A stretch of 64,000 nt of DNA from NCBI RefSeq assembly GCF_001269885.1, contig NZ_LHVH01000019.1:62001-126000 (forward strand), read 5' to 3'. The translations under genes and the position numbers were made by a program. Positions 27,769-38,263 of this stretch are shown here, in pieces. This stretch comes from Pseudomonas kilonensis (GTDB lineage: Bacteria; Pseudomonadota; Gammaproteobacteria; Pseudomonadales; Pseudomonadaceae). How positions within the stretch are numbered: the stretch's first letter is position 1; each line of letters begins with the position of its first letter. The notes under the pieces were generated by a model. That model was not told the DNA's origin. It saw only the letters and a program-made list of their open reading frames with translations, and made no database searches.

Positions 27769-27831
27769 TGAGCCGAATAATAGCGCTATTCGGCTCATCT
27801 TGTGAGCCGAATAAGCCCTCTATTCGGCTCA
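27769..27831. promoter_or_regulatory. Twin 29-bp palindromic operators upstream of fic
   Basis: Two identical-arm inverted repeats, TGAGCCGAATA-N7-TATTCGGCTCA, lie at 27769-27797 and 27803-27831, centres 34 bp apart. Spacers are ATAGCGC and AGCCCTC. They sit between fic and the divergent mag operon (start 28018) and close to the fic start. They look like paired binding sites for a dimeric regulator, plausibly the Fic protein's own winged helix. Confidence 0.75.
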
Positions 27832-28017
27832 CGCCCCCCTCAGTACGTGATTTCCCACACAGAATCGCGCGTTCCCCGATTGTGAAAAAACCGTCAAATC
27901 GATACTCTTCGCGCCATCTACGGCCCCCTTGCGACGGGGCCTTCAGACGAAACCTGAATAATGACAAGCGCGCTGAGGATTAGCGCCGGGTTGCGTCGTG
28001 CATGGCAGGAGGCATAC

Positions 28018-28806
28018 GTGCGTTTTCTTTCTTTATTGATCGTGTTGCTCGGCGCGCCGTTGGCGTGGGCGCAGCCTTCTGCCGAGATGTCGGAGCCGGT
28101 GGGCGGTTGGCGCTACAGCGGCTTGCTCGATCGCACCGAAAATCCGCAAGTCGCCTATCCCACACCGCCCATCGACCGGGGCGTGCAGCGCAATCGCACG
28201 ATGATCGAGGGCCGGCTCAAGGCCATGGGCACGGCTCGCCAGCCCCACAGCCTGGCGGTCAACGGCAATCCACTGAATCTCTATACCGACGACGAGGGGC
28301 GTTTCGCCCGGCCGTATGCGTTCGGCGCCGGCTCCAACAGCGTCGAGGTGCGCAGCTCCGAAGGCCAGTCCCTCAAGCGCGTGCAATTTTATGAAGCCAA
28401 CAACCTGCGCACCCCGGCGCAGATCCGCGTGGTGCTGGGCTGGGACGATCCGAAGGCCGAACTCGATCTGCATATCGTCACACCCGACGGCCAACATGCG
28501 TTCTTCGGCCAACCGGCGCTGAGCAACGGCGGTGGTCTCGACCCGGATGGCGTCGATGGCCCCGGCCCTGAAATGTTCACCATGACCGCGCCGATGCACG
28601 GCACCTACCTGGTCTACGTGAACTATTGGGGCAACTACGGCAGCGGCGGCTACAACTTCGATGAGACCAGTAACGAGAACGAGGTGATCACCTCGCAGAT
28701 CAACCTGGTGCTCAACGAAAACACCGTCGATGAAAAACGCGAGACCTTTGTCGTGCCTCTGCGCGCCATTGGCGATCTGTTGCTGGTCAAGACTTTCAAC
28801 TACTAA
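28018..28806 (+). CDS. magA: MagA-like DUF2135 secreted protein, first gene of mag operon
   Basis: 262 residues with GTG start at 28018, chosen because AGGAGG lies 6 bases ahead and a signal peptide begins there (MRFLSLLIVLLGAPLAWAQ). The mature part has a beta-rich domain (NRTMIEGRLKAMGTARQPHS; GSNSVEVRSSEGQSLKRVQF). A DUF2135 domain follows: VLGWDDPKAELDLHIVTPDG and GPGPEMFTMTAPMHGTYLVY. E. coli YfaP is the equivalent. It opens the six-gene mag operon, which in P. aeruginosa (PA4492-PA4487) encodes an alpha-2-macroglobulin-like complex under Gac/RetS control. It is a paralogue of magF at the other end of the operon. Periplasmic; precise role unknown. Confidence 0.85.
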   Translation: MRFLSLLIVLLGAPLAWAQPSAEMSEPVGGWRYSGLLDRTENPQVAYPTPPIDRGVQRNRTMIEGRLKAMGTARQPHSLAVNGNPLNLYTDDEGRFARPYAFGAGSNSVEVRSSEGQSLKRVQFYEANNLRTPAQIRVVLGWDDPKAELDLHIVTPDGQHAFFGQPALSNGGGLDPDGVDGPGPEMFTMTAPMHGTYLVYVNYWGNYGSGGYNFDETSNENEVITSQINLVLNENTVDEKRETFVVPLRAIGDLLLVKTFNY

Positions 28807-28835
28807 GTATCCGCTCCACGGATGAACAGGCCCTT

Positions 28836-30551
28836 GTGAATATGAGCGACAACACTGCTTCCCCGACCACGCCGACACCTGTCGCCAAACCTGTGCGCCG
28901 CTGGCCGGCGATACTGATCGGGCTGTGCCTGGTCGCCGGTGTGGCCGCCGGGCTGGGCTGGTTCATCAACAAGCCCAAGGCGCCGCCCATGGAGTTGGCG
29001 TTGGAAAAGCTCGGCGTGAGCCGTCCCGACGGCTTGCTCGAGGCCCATTCCCTGAGCCAGTTGCCCAAGGACCTGTTGGCGGTGCCGTTCCTCAAGGCCA
29101 CGCTCACCGAGGACTTCGTCTTCTATTACGAGGCCCATGCCGACCGTCTCGGGCTGATCGGCAGCCTGCGCCGGATCATCTACGAGCATGACCTCAAGCT
29201 GCAGGACAGCCTGATCGAAACGCTTTTCGACCAGCCGGCCGACGTCGCGCTGTGGCGCGGTGCGGACGGTCGCCTCAAGGACTTCCTGTTGGTGATGGAC
29301 CGCGGTGGCCTGGCCAAGGTGCTGGAGCCGTTGGCGAAAGTCGCCCTGGACGACACTCAGTTGAGCAAGCTCAGCGACCTGAAGGTCGGCGGTGACGACG
29401 TTGCGCTCTACCAGCTCAGCTACAACGCCAGCAAATCCCTGGTCTTCGCCTCCCATGGCGACAAGCTGGTGGTGCTGTCCAACCCGACCAAGCTCTACGA
29501 CAAAGGCAATGGTCCTACCGATGAACCCGGCATGGTCTCGACCCAGGCTCTCGAAGCACTGCTGGCCGGTGAAAAACTGTTCCCGGAAGCCTTCGGCCTG
29601 CAGCCCAAGGCGGCTGAGGTCAAGCAACGCATCTCGGTCAACGCCAGCGTGCTCGCCATGGGCTACCAGCGTTTCATCCCGAACTTCGCCGGCTTGCGTT
29701 TCGACATGGACGACAAGGGCTGGCACAGCTTCCTGGCGATGGACGAGCTGGAAAACCAGCCGGACTTCGACTTCAAGCCGATCTGGCAAGCCATGCCCAT
29801 GGGTGCCAGTGCCTGCGTGGCCTTGCCGCTGGCCGCCGAGCAACAGAAACCGTTGCTGGTAAAACTCGGCGCCGACGAAAAAGCCGCCCAGGCCATGGTC
29901 GACCATGTGGCCGGCGCGGCGGGCCTGTGCTGGTACGCCGATTCGCGCCTGTACACGCCGCTGTTGGTGGCGAGCCTGAATGAAGACGACGGCAAGCTTG
30001 ATGCCGACCTGGGCAACCTGTTCGGTTCGATGGTCGGCGCCTATGAAAACAACGTTGCCGAGCATGCATTCCCGGTGGTCGAGAAGCAGCAAGGCTCGAC
30101 GCACCAGTGGCTGCGTCAGGTCAGCTCCAATTTCGGCCCTTACCTGGCCAAGGACGCAGAGCAACCCGACGCGATTACCGGCAAGGCGTTCCTGCGGGTC
30201 AGCCTGGCGCGCCACGGTTCGACCTTGCTGTTCTCCCTCGATGACAAGTTGGTGGAGAAGGCCCTGGGCACCCTCGACAAACGCTTCCCACCCATGGCCG
30301 ACGTGGTGCCCAAGGACCTGTTGATGCCGGTCTACTTCGGCCCGGACTCCATGGCGCAACTGATGCAGCGCGAAACCCTCGACAGCTTGCCCCAGGACAT
30401 GGAGCCGGTGTTCTACAACGCCGCGCAAACCTACCTGATCCCGAAACTGCGCACCCTAGGCGGCTACGGCAAGTACGCCCTGACCTTGCCTGAAGGCAGC
30501 GAGCCGGACGGCCACTGGCAGTGGCTGCCGCTGGAATGGAAAGCGCTGTGA
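28836..30551 (+). CDS. magB: MagB-like DUF2138 membrane-anchored periplasmic protein
   Basis: 571 residues. A short Pro/Thr-rich cytoplasmic tail is followed by one membrane helix ([20 protein letters not shown], about residues 23-42), then a large periplasmic DUF2138 domain (E. coli YfaA type). Stretches seen include [40 protein letters not shown] and [20 protein letters not shown]. No catalytic motif is evident. GTG 28836 is preferred by AGG spacing; ATG 28842 (MSDNTAS) is the alternative. In P. aeruginosa MagB associates with MagD, which suggests it ties the macroglobulin to the inner membrane. The stop overlaps the magC GTG. Confidence 0.87.
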   Translation: MNMSDNTASPTTPTPVAKPVRRWPAILIGLCLVAGVAAGLGWFINKPKAPPMELALEKLGVSRPDGLLEAHSLSQLPKDLLAVPFLKATLTEDFVFYYEAHADRLGLIGSLRRIIYEHDLKLQDSLIETLFDQPADVALWRGADGRLKDFLLVMDRGGLAKVLEPLAKVALDDTQLSKLSDLKVGGDDVALYQLSYNASKSLVFASHGDKLVVLSNPTKLYDKGNGPTDEPGMVSTQALEALLAGEKLFPEAFGLQPKAAEVKQRISVNASVLAMGYQRFIPNFAGLRFDMDDKGWHSFLAMDELENQPDFDFKPIWQAMPMGASACVALPLAAEQQKPLLVKLGADEKAAQAMVDHVAGAAGLCWYADSRLYTPLLVASLNEDDGKLDADLGNLFGSMVGAYENNVAEHAFPVVEKQQGSTHQWLRQVSSNFGPYLAKDAEQPDAITGKAFLRVSLARHGSTLLFSLDDKLVEKALGTLDKRFPPMADVVPKDLLMPVYFGPDSMAQLMQRETLDSLPQDMEPVFYNAAQTYLIPKLRTLGGYGKYALTLPEGSEPDGHWQWLPLEWKAL

Positions 30552-31195
30552 CAGCACTGATCCGCAACCCCGCGTTGACGCTGCTGCTGGCATTGCTCCT
30601 CGGCGGGCCTGCGCTTGCCGTCGAGGCGCCTTCGCTGGATGCGCAGCAATCCCAGGTCTTTCGCGCCTGGTTCGTGCGCATCGCCCAGGAACAGCTGACC
30701 AAAGGCCCGAGCCCGCGCTGGTATCAGCAGGATTGCGCCGGTCTGGTGCGCTTCGCCGCCAACGAAGCGCTCAAGGTCCACGATGAAAAATGGCTGCGCA
30801 GCAATGGCCTATCCAATCGCTACCTGCCGCCGGAACTGCCACTGAGCGATGCGCAACGGCGCCTCGCCCAGCAGTGGCAACAGGGCGGCGGCAAGGTCGG
30901 GCCTTACGTCAACGCCATCAAGCTGATTCAGTTCAACAGTCGCCTGGTGGGCCGGGATGTCACCCAGGCCCGCCCCGGCGACCTGATGTTCTTCGATCAG
31001 GGCGACGACCAGCACCTGATGATCTGGATGGGCCGCTACATCGCCTATCACACCGGCACCACAACCCCTACCGACAACGGCATGCGCTCCGCAAGCCTGC
31101 AACAACTCATGAACTGGAAGGACACCCGATGGATACCCGACGCAGCCAACCCCAACTTCATCGGCGTCTATCGACTCAACTTTCTCTCCCAATGA
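30548..31195 (+). CDS. magC: MagC-like DUF1175 protein with NlpC/P60-like features
   Basis: 215 residues with GTG start at 30548 overlapping the magB stop. A signal peptide ([18 protein letters not shown]) precedes a DUF1175 (YfaT) domain. Its pattern is that of an NlpC/P60-type papain-like fold: [15 protein letters not shown] with Cys63 at the head of a helix, [20 protein letters not shown] with His156 on a strand, then YIAYHTG. That would make a Cys-His pair suited to cleaving a peptide or amide, for example in cell wall. The assignment to DUF1175 is firm by context; the fold is inferred from spacing. The stop overlaps the magD ATG. Confidence 0.85.
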   Translation: MTALIRNPALTLLLALLLGGPALAVEAPSLDAQQSQVFRAWFVRIAQEQLTKGPSPRWYQQDCAGLVRFAANEALKVHDEKWLRSNGLSNRYLPPELPLSDAQRRLAQQWQQGGGKVGPYVNAIKLIQFNSRLVGRDVTQARPGDLMFFDQGDDQHLMIWMGRYIAYHTGTTTPTDNGMRSASLQQLMNWKDTRWIPDAANPNFIGVYRLNFLSQ

Positions 31196-34100
31196 CCGGT
31201 GCCCGCATGCTGCGCTTGTGTTCAAAATTGCCCCTGCTGTTTGCCCTGTTGCTGGCACCTGTCGTGAATGCCGAAGACACGGTGGAGCCCAGCGGTTACA
31301 CGCCGGTGTCCGGTGAAAGCTTCTTCCTGCTGGCCGACAGCAGCTTTGCCAGCGACGAGCAGGCCATGGTCCGCCTCGAAGCGCCGGGCCGCGACTACCG
31401 TCGGTTTCGCATGGAGCCCTACGGCGGCGCCGATATCCGCGTCTATCGCATCGACAAACCGCTGGACTTCCTCAAGCGCCAGAAGAACCTGCACCGCGTG
31501 GTCAGCGACGGCCAGTTCAAGGGCGAAGGCCTGTCGAACACCCTCGCGTACCTGTGGGACAACTGGTACCGCAAGTCCCGTCGAGTGATGCAGCGGGCGT
31601 TCTCCTACGAGTCGCGCCAGCAAGTCACTGAAGAAGTGCCGGAACTGAAGATCGGCAACGCCCTGGTCGCGCCGACACCGTACGACGCTCCAGCGCAATT
31701 CGCCTTGATCCCGGGCTTGCCGGTGGTCAGTCAGTTCCGTTATCCGCTGTGGCAGGCCAAGCCGATCCAGCCGCCTGCGGGCGTCAACCTGGCCGGCTCG
31801 TCCAGCCAGTTTGTCAACGTCGCGCCGGGCAACGTCTATGTACCGCTGGGCCAGTTGAAGCCCGGCCTGTACCTGGTGGAAGCGCTGATCGGCAAATACC
31901 GCGCAACCACCATGGTCTTCGTCTCCAACACCGTGGCCGTGAGCAAGATTGCCGGCGATGAACTGCTGGTCTGGGCCGCACGCAAGCATGAAGGGCGTTC
32001 GGTGCCCAAGGTCAACGTACTGTGGACCGACGGCCTGGGCGTGATGAGCAGCGGTGCCACCGATGAAGACGGCCTGCTGCGCCTCAAGCACGTCAGCCCG
32101 GAGCGTTCGTTCGTCATCGGTGAAGACGAGGAGGGCGGGGTATTCGTCTCGGAAAACTTCTACTACGACAGCGAAATCTACGACACCAAGCTCTATGCCT
32201 TCACCGACCGGCCGCTGTACCGGCCAGGGGATTGGGTCTCGCTGAAAATCGTTGGTCGTGAGTTCAAGAACGCCCGTGATTCGGTGCAACCGACTGCCGC
32301 CGACGTCAATGTCAGCGTGCTGGACGCCACCGGTACCGAGCTGCAAACCCTGGCCTTGAAGCTCGATTCCAAGGCCGGCACCCAAGGCCGTTTCCAGTTG
32401 CCGGAAAACGCCGTCGCCGGTGGCTATGAACTGCGCCTCAGCTACAAGGATCAGCTCTACAACAGCGCCTTTCGCGTGGCCGAATACATCAAGCCGCACT
32501 TCGAGATCGCCCTGAACCTGGCCAAGCAGGACTACCGCACCGGCGAGCCGGTCAAGGGCAACCTCGTGCTGCTGTACCCGGATGGCAAACCTGTGGTGAA
32601 TGCCACGGTGAGCCTGAGCCTGCGCGCCCAGCAATTGTCGATGGTCGATAACGAGCTGCAATACCTGGGGCAATTCCCGGTCGAGCTGACCAGCAGCGAA
32701 GTGACCACCGATGCCAAGGGCAACGCGACCCTCGACTTGCCGGCCGCCGACAAGCCGAGCCGCTACACGCTCACCGTGTTCGCCAGCGATGGCGCGGCGT
32801 ATCGGGTCAAGACCACCAAGGAAATCCTCATCGACCGTGGCGCGGCGAATTTCCGCCTGAGCGCTCCCCAGCGGTTCAGCGCCGCCGGCCAGAAGGTGTC
32901 GTTCAGCTACGCCAACGAAGGCGGCAACGAGCAAGCCAAAGCCGTGACGCCGGGCAGCTATGCCTGGGTGCGCCTGGAAGACCAGAGCATCGGCGAAGGC
33001 AAGCTGGCGGCCAAGGACAAGGGCTTCAGCCTGACCTTCGAGCGCCCTGGCACCTACAACCTGACGCTCAAGGACGACCATGGCCGGGTCATTGGCGCCG
33101 CCTCCCACGCGGTAACCGGTGAAGGCATCAAAGCCGTGCCGGGTACTGTCGAGATCGTCTTCGACAAGCCTGAATACAAGACCGGTGACGAAGCACTGGC
33201 GCTGATCACCTTCCCGGAACCGGTCAGCGATGCGCTGCTGTCGCTTGAGCGGGACAAAGTCGAGGCCACGGCGCTGCTGTCCAAGGGCGGCGACTGGCTG
33301 AAGATGGAAAAACTCAGCGACACCCAATACCGCGCGCGCATTGCCGTGAAGGATAGCTTTGCGCCCAACCTGACCTTCTCGGTGCTGTACACCAAGGGCG
33401 GCCAGTACAGCTTCCAGAACGCTGGCATCAAAGTGGTCACGCCGCAGATCGACGTTGCTGTCGTCACGGATAAAGCCACCTACCGCCCGGGCGATACGGT
33501 GACCGTGGACCTGAGTACCCAGTTCGCCGGCAAGGCGATCCCGGCGCACCTGACGGTCAGCGTGGTGGACGAAATGGTCTATGCCCTGCAACCGGAAGTG
33601 GCGCCGACCATCGATCAGTTCTTCTATCACCCGCGTCGCAACAACGTGCGCACCAGTGCCAGCCTGTCATTCATCAGCTACGACGTGGCGCTGCCAGGCA
33701 GTCCTGGCGCGCCGGGCAAGGCCAACCGCAGCGAACGCGGGGTCAAGGTGTTGGAGCGGCCGCGTCGTGAAGACGTCGACACCGCTGCGTGGCAACCGGA
33801 GCTGGTCACCGACGCCAACGGCAAGGCCCGTTTCACCTTCAAGATGCCGGACTCGCTGACCCGCTGGCGCATCACCGCCAAGGCGATTGCCGACGACGGC
33901 CAAGTGGGCCAGAAGAAGCAGTTCATCGCCTCGGAAAAACCGCTGTACCTGAAGTGGAGCGGCCCGACCCGCTTCCGCATGGGCGACAAGCCGCAACTGG
34001 GCCTGTTCGCCTTCAGCCAATCGGAAAAACCACTGAAGGCCGAGCTGCTGATCCGTTACGCCGGTGCTGAACAGCGCGTGGTGGCGGAGCTGAAAAACGG

Positions 34101-35760
34101 CATCAACTACGTGGCGCTGCCGGTCCTGGAACTGAGCAGTGGCGACTTGACCGTGCAGTTGCAATTGAATGGCGAAACCCAGGACGCTCTGGCCATGCAC
34201 TTGAACGCCAGCGGCAACGGTTGGCAAGTCACCCAGAGCCAACGCCTGGATGTGGCGAGCGGCGACACCCCGCTGACCCTGCCGGCCGACGCCAGCGATA
34301 TTCGCCTGCGTCTGGACGACAGCCCGCAAGCGTTGTTCCGTTCGGCTCTGGATGACCTGCTGAGCTATCCGTACGGTGGCGTCGAGCAGACCGCCAGCCG
34401 TCTGTTGCCGTTGAGCATTGCCTATCCGACCCTGGCGTCGAACCCGCAGATCCGCGACCGCTTGCGGTTGATCATGCAAAACAGCCGCTTGCGCCTAGTG
34501 CAGATGGCCGGACCGTCGGCGAGCTTCACCTGGTGGGGCCAGGACGGTGAGCCGGATGCCTTCCTCACCGCCTATGCCTATTACGCCGACTGGCACGCCA
34601 GCAAGGCCCTGGACCTGAGCCTGCCGCCGGAACACTGGCAGCGGGTGCTGGAGGTCTACGCCAAGCAGGCCGGTAATACGCCGCTGCTGCAACGAGCGCT
34701 GATCCTGTCGTTCGCCAAGCAGATGCAACTGCCGGTGAACACCTTGCTCAGCGGCCTGATGGATGACCTGGCCAAAGCCAGTGAAGACAGTACCGAGAGC
34801 GTGCTGGACAGTGGCGAAGACAGCCTGGTCATGAGCGCCCCGGATTCGGCCCTTGGCTTGGCCAGCGCCCGTGTCCTGACCGCGTCCCTGGCGAAACAGG
34901 CGAAGGTGCCGTTGCCGGCGGCCTTCAGCCGTCAAGCCGATGCGGCGCAACAGCAACTGGAACTCAGCTCGCAACCGTTCGTCGAGGCCCTGGTGCTGTC
35001 GTTGCAGAGCTTCGATCAGGCCCGCGCCACTGCATTGCTGGAGCGCGTGTTGCCGCAGCAGTCCACCTTGGAACGGGCCCTGGCCCTGACCTGGTTGCAA
35101 GGCAGCATCGAACAGGCGGCGCCGGCCGTGGCCCTGGCACCGGGCGAAGGCTGGGCAGCCAAGCAGGGCGCAACCGGTGAAACCTATTGGCAGTGGCAGG
35201 GCGCGCAGCTTCCCACCATGCTGACCCTGACCGGTGCCCAGGAGCGTCCACTGCAAGCGGCATTGAGCTTCCAGAGCCAGCAACCGCCGGTAGCGCCGAT
35301 GGCCGTGTCCATCACCCGTCGCCTGTCGCGTCTGGTGCCGGGCGACGAGGCCTTCACCTTCAAGCTTGAAGCCGTGGGCAACAAACCGCTGTCCAGCGAC
35401 AGCCTCTACCTGGATGAAGTGATCATCAACAGCAAGGCCCCGACGCCACTGCGCTACGGCATGCTCGAAGTGCCGCTGCCGCCGGGCGCCGATGTGGAGC
35501 GCACCACCTGGGGTATCCAGTTGATGGGTAAGGCCGACAGCGAACTGACGTCCCTGGAAAAAGCCCGCTTCGAGCCCGGCCAGATGGCGTATGCGGTGCC
35601 GGTGGATGCCCTCAGTGGCGAGCTGCGCCTGCGGCACTTGGTGCGCTTCTCCCAGAAGGGCCAGTTCAGCTTGCCGCCGGTGCGCTTCACTCAGGTCTAC
35701 GCGCCGCAACATCAGGCGCGGGAACAGAAACCGGCGCTCGGTCAGGTCACGGTCAACTGA
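31192..35760 (+). CDS. magD: MagD-like bacterial alpha-2-macroglobulin without thioester
   Basis: 1522 residues, with ATG at 31192 overlapping the magC stop (ATGA); a second Met five codons later is possible. A signal peptide ends at VVNA (residue 27). No lipobox is seen. MG-type beta domains follow ([20 protein letters not shown] is a typical MG strand). Then comes a bait-like variable stretch at about 823-865 ([20 protein letters not shown]), the A2M core [20 protein letters not shown], and an alpha-helical TED-like domain. The thioester motif CxEQ is replaced by GVEQ (Val1064), so covalent trapping by thioester is not expected. This is the YfaS/MagD branch. Proposed role: periplasmic protease trap protecting the envelope. 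Confidence 0.93.
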   Translation: MTGARMLRLCSKLPLLFALLLAPVVNAEDTVEPSGYTPVSGESFFLLADSSFASDEQAMVRLEAPGRDYRRFRMEPYGGADIRVYRIDKPLDFLKRQKNLHRVVSDGQFKGEGLSNTLAYLWDNWYRKSRRVMQRAFSYESRQQVTEEVPELKIGNALVAPTPYDAPAQFALIPGLPVVSQFRYPLWQAKPIQPPAGVNLAGSSSQFVNVAPGNVYVPLGQLKPGLYLVEALIGKYRATTMVFVSNTVAVSKIAGDELLVWAARKHEGRSVPKVNVLWTDGLGVMSSGATDEDGLLRLKHVSPERSFVIGEDEEGGVFVSENFYYDSEIYDTKLYAFTDRPLYRPGDWVSLKIVGREFKNARDSVQPTAADVNVSVLDATGTELQTLALKLDSKAGTQGRFQLPENAVAGGYELRLSYKDQLYNSAFRVAEYIKPHFEIALNLAKQDYRTGEPVKGNLVLLYPDGKPVVNATVSLSLRAQQLSMVDNELQYLGQFPVELTSSEVTTDAKGNATLDLPAADKPSRYTLTVFASDGAAYRVKTTKEILIDRGAANFRLSAPQRFSAAGQKVSFSYANEGGNEQAKAVTPGSYAWVRLEDQSIGEGKLAAKDKGFSLTFERPGTYNLTLKDDHGRVIGAASHAVTGEGIKAVPGTVEIVFDKPEYKTGDEALALITFPEPVSDALLSLERDKVEATALLSKGGDWLKMEKLSDTQYRARIAVKDSFAPNLTFSVLYTKGGQYSFQNAGIKVVTPQIDVAVVTDKATYRPGDTVTVDLSTQFAGKAIPAHLTVSVVDEMVYALQPEVAPTIDQFFYHPRRNNVRTSASLSFISYDVALPGSPGAPGKANRSERGVKVLERPRREDVDTAAWQPELVTDANGKARFTFKMPDSLTRWRITAKAIADDGQVGQKKQFIASEKPLYLKWSGPTRFRMGDKPQLGLFAFSQSEKPLKAELLIRYAGAEQRVVAELKNGINYVALPVLELSSGDLTVQLQLNGETQDALAMHLNASGNGWQVTQSQRLDVASGDTPLTLPADASDIRLRLDDSPQALFRSALDDLLSYPYGGVEQTASRLLPLSIAYPTLASNPQIRDRLRLIMQNSRLRLVQMAGPSASFTWWGQDGEPDAFLTAYAYYADWHASKALDLSLPPEHWQRVLEVYAKQAGNTPLLQRALILSFAKQMQLPVNTLLSGLMDDLAKASEDSTESVLDSGEDSLVMSAPDSALGLASARVLTASLAKQAKVPLPAAFSRQADAAQQQLELSSQPFVEALVLSLQSFDQARATALLERVLPQQSTLERALALTWLQGSIEQAAPAVALAPGEGWAAKQGATGETYWQWQGAQLPTMLTLTGAQERPLQAALSFQSQQPPVAPMAVSITRRLSRLVPGDEAFTFKLEAVGNKPLSSDSLYLDEVIINSKAPTPLRYGMLEVPLPPGADVERTTWGIQLMGKADSELTSLEKARFEPGQMAYAVPVDALSGELRLRHLVRFSQKGQFSLPPVRFTQVYAPQHQAREQKPALGQVTVN

Positions 35761-35761
35761 C

Positions 35762-37381
35762 ATGTGCAGGCCGTGGGTTGGGTGGTTGTTGTGCTTGATT
35801 CCTGCGCTGGCAACAGCGCAGGACGAGCCGTTGCGCCTGGCCTTCGACGGTCAATTGCTGCAAGTGAGCCAGACCCAGGTGCTGGATCGCCAACCATTGC
35901 CCGACACTTTGCAGGCGCCACTGGGCAGTCTGTGGAAACTGTTTGTCTACGCCTGGCTGGTGGACACCGACGCTCGTGAACCGGTCTATGAGTGCCGCGG
36001 CGAGTCGAAGGAAGAGGTCTATTGCTGCAATCCCGGGCAGAGCATCGGTCGCGACCAGGCGCTGGTGAAGTCCTGCGGCTTGTATTTCGAGCCGCAGCGG
36101 CTCGGGCTGTCGGCCTCGAACTGGCGTGAGTACTGGCAGGCCCGTCAAGCGCCGGCCTGGTTGTTGGATCTGCCGACCTTGCAACCGCAGACGCAAGTGC
36201 CGGTCGCGCAGTTGCTCAAGGCCCTGGCGACGTTGCCGGCCCAGGAGCAGGCCCGACGGGTGCTGCTGGATGTGGCACTCAGCGCGGCCGACGGGCGACT
36301 GGTCGGCGAATTGGGCAGTCGCCTGCGGGTCAAGACCTGGAGCTGGCTAGGTGATCAGGGGCCTTCATCGCGACAGGGCGGTTTCGCCGGTTGGCTGGTC
36401 GATGGCACCCCGGTGTGGGCCGGTGGCCGCGGCACCAGCCAGCAGGTCTTGAAGGTCTACGGCGAAGGTTTGGCGGCGGCATTGCCATCGCGCTGGCCGG
36501 CGGAAACCGGGCGTTGCGTGGAAGTCGGTCTGTTTGCGCGCTATCCGTTGCAACGGGTGATGGCCGGTGACCGGCCTGCCACGCCGGGGCAACTGCGCGG
36601 CGACTACCGCGTCGAATTCACCAACGGCAATCAATTGGACATCCACAGCGATGGCGAGCTGTTCCTGATGCCCGGCAAGCTGGTGGCGCGTCTGGACCGG
36701 GAGGAATACGTCGCCCGGGTCTTGCAGCGCGAAGCCAAGGCCGAGCCTGCCGAAGCCGCCAAGGCACTGGCCGTGGCGATCCGCACCTATTTGCTGCAGA
36801 ACGCCCAACGCAACGGTGATTGCCTGAGCATCGACGACAGCAGCCATCGCCAGCGTGTCGCGCCACGCCCGGCGGCGCCGCAAACCCGCGCCATTGCCGC
36901 CTGGACCAGCGACCTGGTCCTGGCCGGCACCGATGTCACCTACCACTCCGACCAGCCTGGCCCGGACAAACTGTCCTGGGCACAAGCGGTGGAGCAAGCC
37001 AACGCCGGCCAACGCTACGACGCCATCCTGCTGCACGCCTACCCACGTGCCAGCCTCAGCCGCTGGGACAACCCGGTGGCATCCTGCGAAGCGCTGCCTG
37101 CCGCCCAGGACTGGCTGCTGAAACAGCGCCGAGGCTGGCGTGAGCGGCTGGAAAGTGAAGTGGGCTACAACGAAATCAGCGCTTTCGCCGTCTGCCGCGT
37201 CGCTTTCGGCCGGCCTTATGTCGACCGCGAGCGCCAGCGCATCTATGTGCGCGGCGTGCTGTCGCTGCAGGATCGTCTCGACCTGACGCATGAATATCTG
37301 CACCTGGCCTTCGAAGCTCATCCCAACGGCCAGGACGAAACCTATATCGAAGGGCTTGCCCGTCACCTCTTGCTGGAATAG
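35762..37381 (+). CDS. magE: MagE-like DUF2300 protein with PBP-like, SpoIID-like and HExxH segments
   Basis: 539 residues. A signal peptide (WVGWLLCLIPALATA) comes first. Residues 50-250 resemble a penicillin-binding transpeptidase: SLWK (Ser56, Lys59) in QAPLGSLWKLFVYAWLV, then SCGLYFEPQRLGLSASN near the SxN position, and VKTWSWLG..GGFAGWLVDGTPVWAGG near the KTG position (KTG not conserved). Residues about 290-420 resemble SpoIID: REEYVARVLQREAKAEPAEA (Glu324), KALAVAIRTYLLQN, then HSDQPG. Near the end is LTHEYLHLAFEAHPN (His510, Glu511, His514) with a downstream Glu530, a gluzincin-type zinc site. The family is DUF2300 (E. coli YfaQ). One base separates it from magD. Wall-related activity is inference. 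Confidence 0.85.
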   Translation: MCRPWVGWLLCLIPALATAQDEPLRLAFDGQLLQVSQTQVLDRQPLPDTLQAPLGSLWKLFVYAWLVDTDAREPVYECRGESKEEVYCCNPGQSIGRDQALVKSCGLYFEPQRLGLSASNWREYWQARQAPAWLLDLPTLQPQTQVPVAQLLKALATLPAQEQARRVLLDVALSAADGRLVGELGSRLRVKTWSWLGDQGPSSRQGGFAGWLVDGTPVWAGGRGTSQQVLKVYGEGLAAALPSRWPAETGRCVEVGLFARYPLQRVMAGDRPATPGQLRGDYRVEFTNGNQLDIHSDGELFLMPGKLVARLDREEYVARVLQREAKAEPAEAAKALAVAIRTYLLQNAQRNGDCLSIDDSSHRQRVAPRPAAPQTRAIAAWTSDLVLAGTDVTYHSDQPGPDKLSWAQAVEQANAGQRYDAILLHAYPRASLSRWDNPVASCEALPAAQDWLLKQRRGWRERLESEVGYNEISAFAVCRVAFGRPYVDRERQRIYVRGVLSLQDRLDLTHEYLHLAFEAHPNGQDETYIEGLARHLLLE

Positions 37382-37384
37382 ACC

Positions 37385-38218
37385 ATGACACTCCGTTATC
37401 CACAGGTCTTGCTGTTGCTCTGCGCCCTGACCGCGTTGCCCTCGGCCATGGCCGCCGACACTGTCAAGCTCGACACTCCGATCGGCGGCTGGCGCAGCGG
37501 TGCGCCGGGCGGTGAAGGCGAAAGCTTCAGCCAAACCGTCAACTACCCGGCCTCGTCGGTCAACACGCCCCCGGGCCAGGCCAACACCGCCCGTATCACC
37601 GGCCAGATCAAAGGCGCCCCCAAGGACAGCAACGCGCCGGGCCAACTGATCGTCAACGGCGTCAGCCTGCCGCTGAAGCTGGATGAGGAAGGTCGCTTCG
37701 ACCGGCCGTTCTCGTTCCCCAATGGCAGCAACAGCGTCGAAGTGCGCAGCGCCGATGGCCAGCAGCGCCACCGCACGCAATTTCTCAACACCAGCGGCGG
37801 CGCGACTCCGGCCAAGCTGCGGGTGTTGCTGACCTGGGACAGCGACGGCACCGACCTGGACCTGCACCTGGTTACGCCCGACGGTGCCCACATCTGGTAC
37901 GGCGACCGTGCCGTCGCCAACGGCGGCGCCCTCGACGTCGACGTCACCACCGGCTACGGCCCGGAAATCTTCGCCATGCCCGCGCCGATCAAAGGCCAGT
38001 ACCTGGTGTATGTGAACTACTACGGCGGCGGTTATCGCTATCAGGACGACGGCGAGGAAGGTGAGGGCGGTGGAGAGCAAGCGCAACAAGCCCTGACCAC
38101 CGCACAAGTCACCGTGATCACCGAAGAAGGCACGCCGAACGAGAAGATGGAAACCTTCGTCGTGCCGATGCGGGCGGTGGGCGAGCTGACGTTGGTCAAA
38201 AGCTTTAGCTATCCGTAA
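37385..38218 (+). CDS. magF: MagF-like DUF2135 secreted protein, last gene of mag operon
   Basis: 277 residues. A signal peptide (VLLLLCALTALPSAMAAD) is followed by GGWRSGAPGGEGE and a beta domain (ARITGQIKGAPKDSNAPGQL; GSNSVEVRSADGQQRHRTQF). The DUF2135 core is LLTWDSDGTDLDLHLVTPDG and GYGPEIFAMPAPIKGQYLVY. A Glu/Gly-rich loop (DDGEEGEGGGEQAQQ) is inserted late. It is clearly a duplicate of magA: both share GGWR.SG near the N-terminus, NSVEVRS, DLHxVTPDG and a C-terminus V(L/E)-LLVK-F-Y. It lies 3 bases from magE. Confidence 0.85.
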   Translation: MTLRYPQVLLLLCALTALPSAMAADTVKLDTPIGGWRSGAPGGEGESFSQTVNYPASSVNTPPGQANTARITGQIKGAPKDSNAPGQLIVNGVSLPLKLDEEGRFDRPFSFPNGSNSVEVRSADGQQRHRTQFLNTSGGATPAKLRVLLTWDSDGTDLDLHLVTPDGAHIWYGDRAVANGGALDVDVTTGYGPEIFAMPAPIKGQYLVYVNYYGGGYRYQDDGEEGEGGGEQAQQALTTAQVTVITEEGTPNEKMETFVVPMRAVGELTLVKSFSYP

Positions 38219-38263
38219 GGCATCGTCGCAGCCACAACTGTTATTACAGCCTGTGGAGATCCC

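Noticed and set aside
27922..27941. GGCCCC..GGGGCC hairpin in the mag leader as a terminator
   Set aside because: No T-run follows and it is only six pairs; could be chance in GC-rich DNA.
30790..31191. N-terminal extension giving a 1656-residue MagD
   Set aside because: The extra 134 codons overlap magC in another frame and are not protein-like; a signal peptide begins at 31192 or 31207.
31222..33630. 802-codon minus-strand ORF over magD
   Set aside because: Antisense shadow; magD in the other strand has an unbroken A2M-type sequence.
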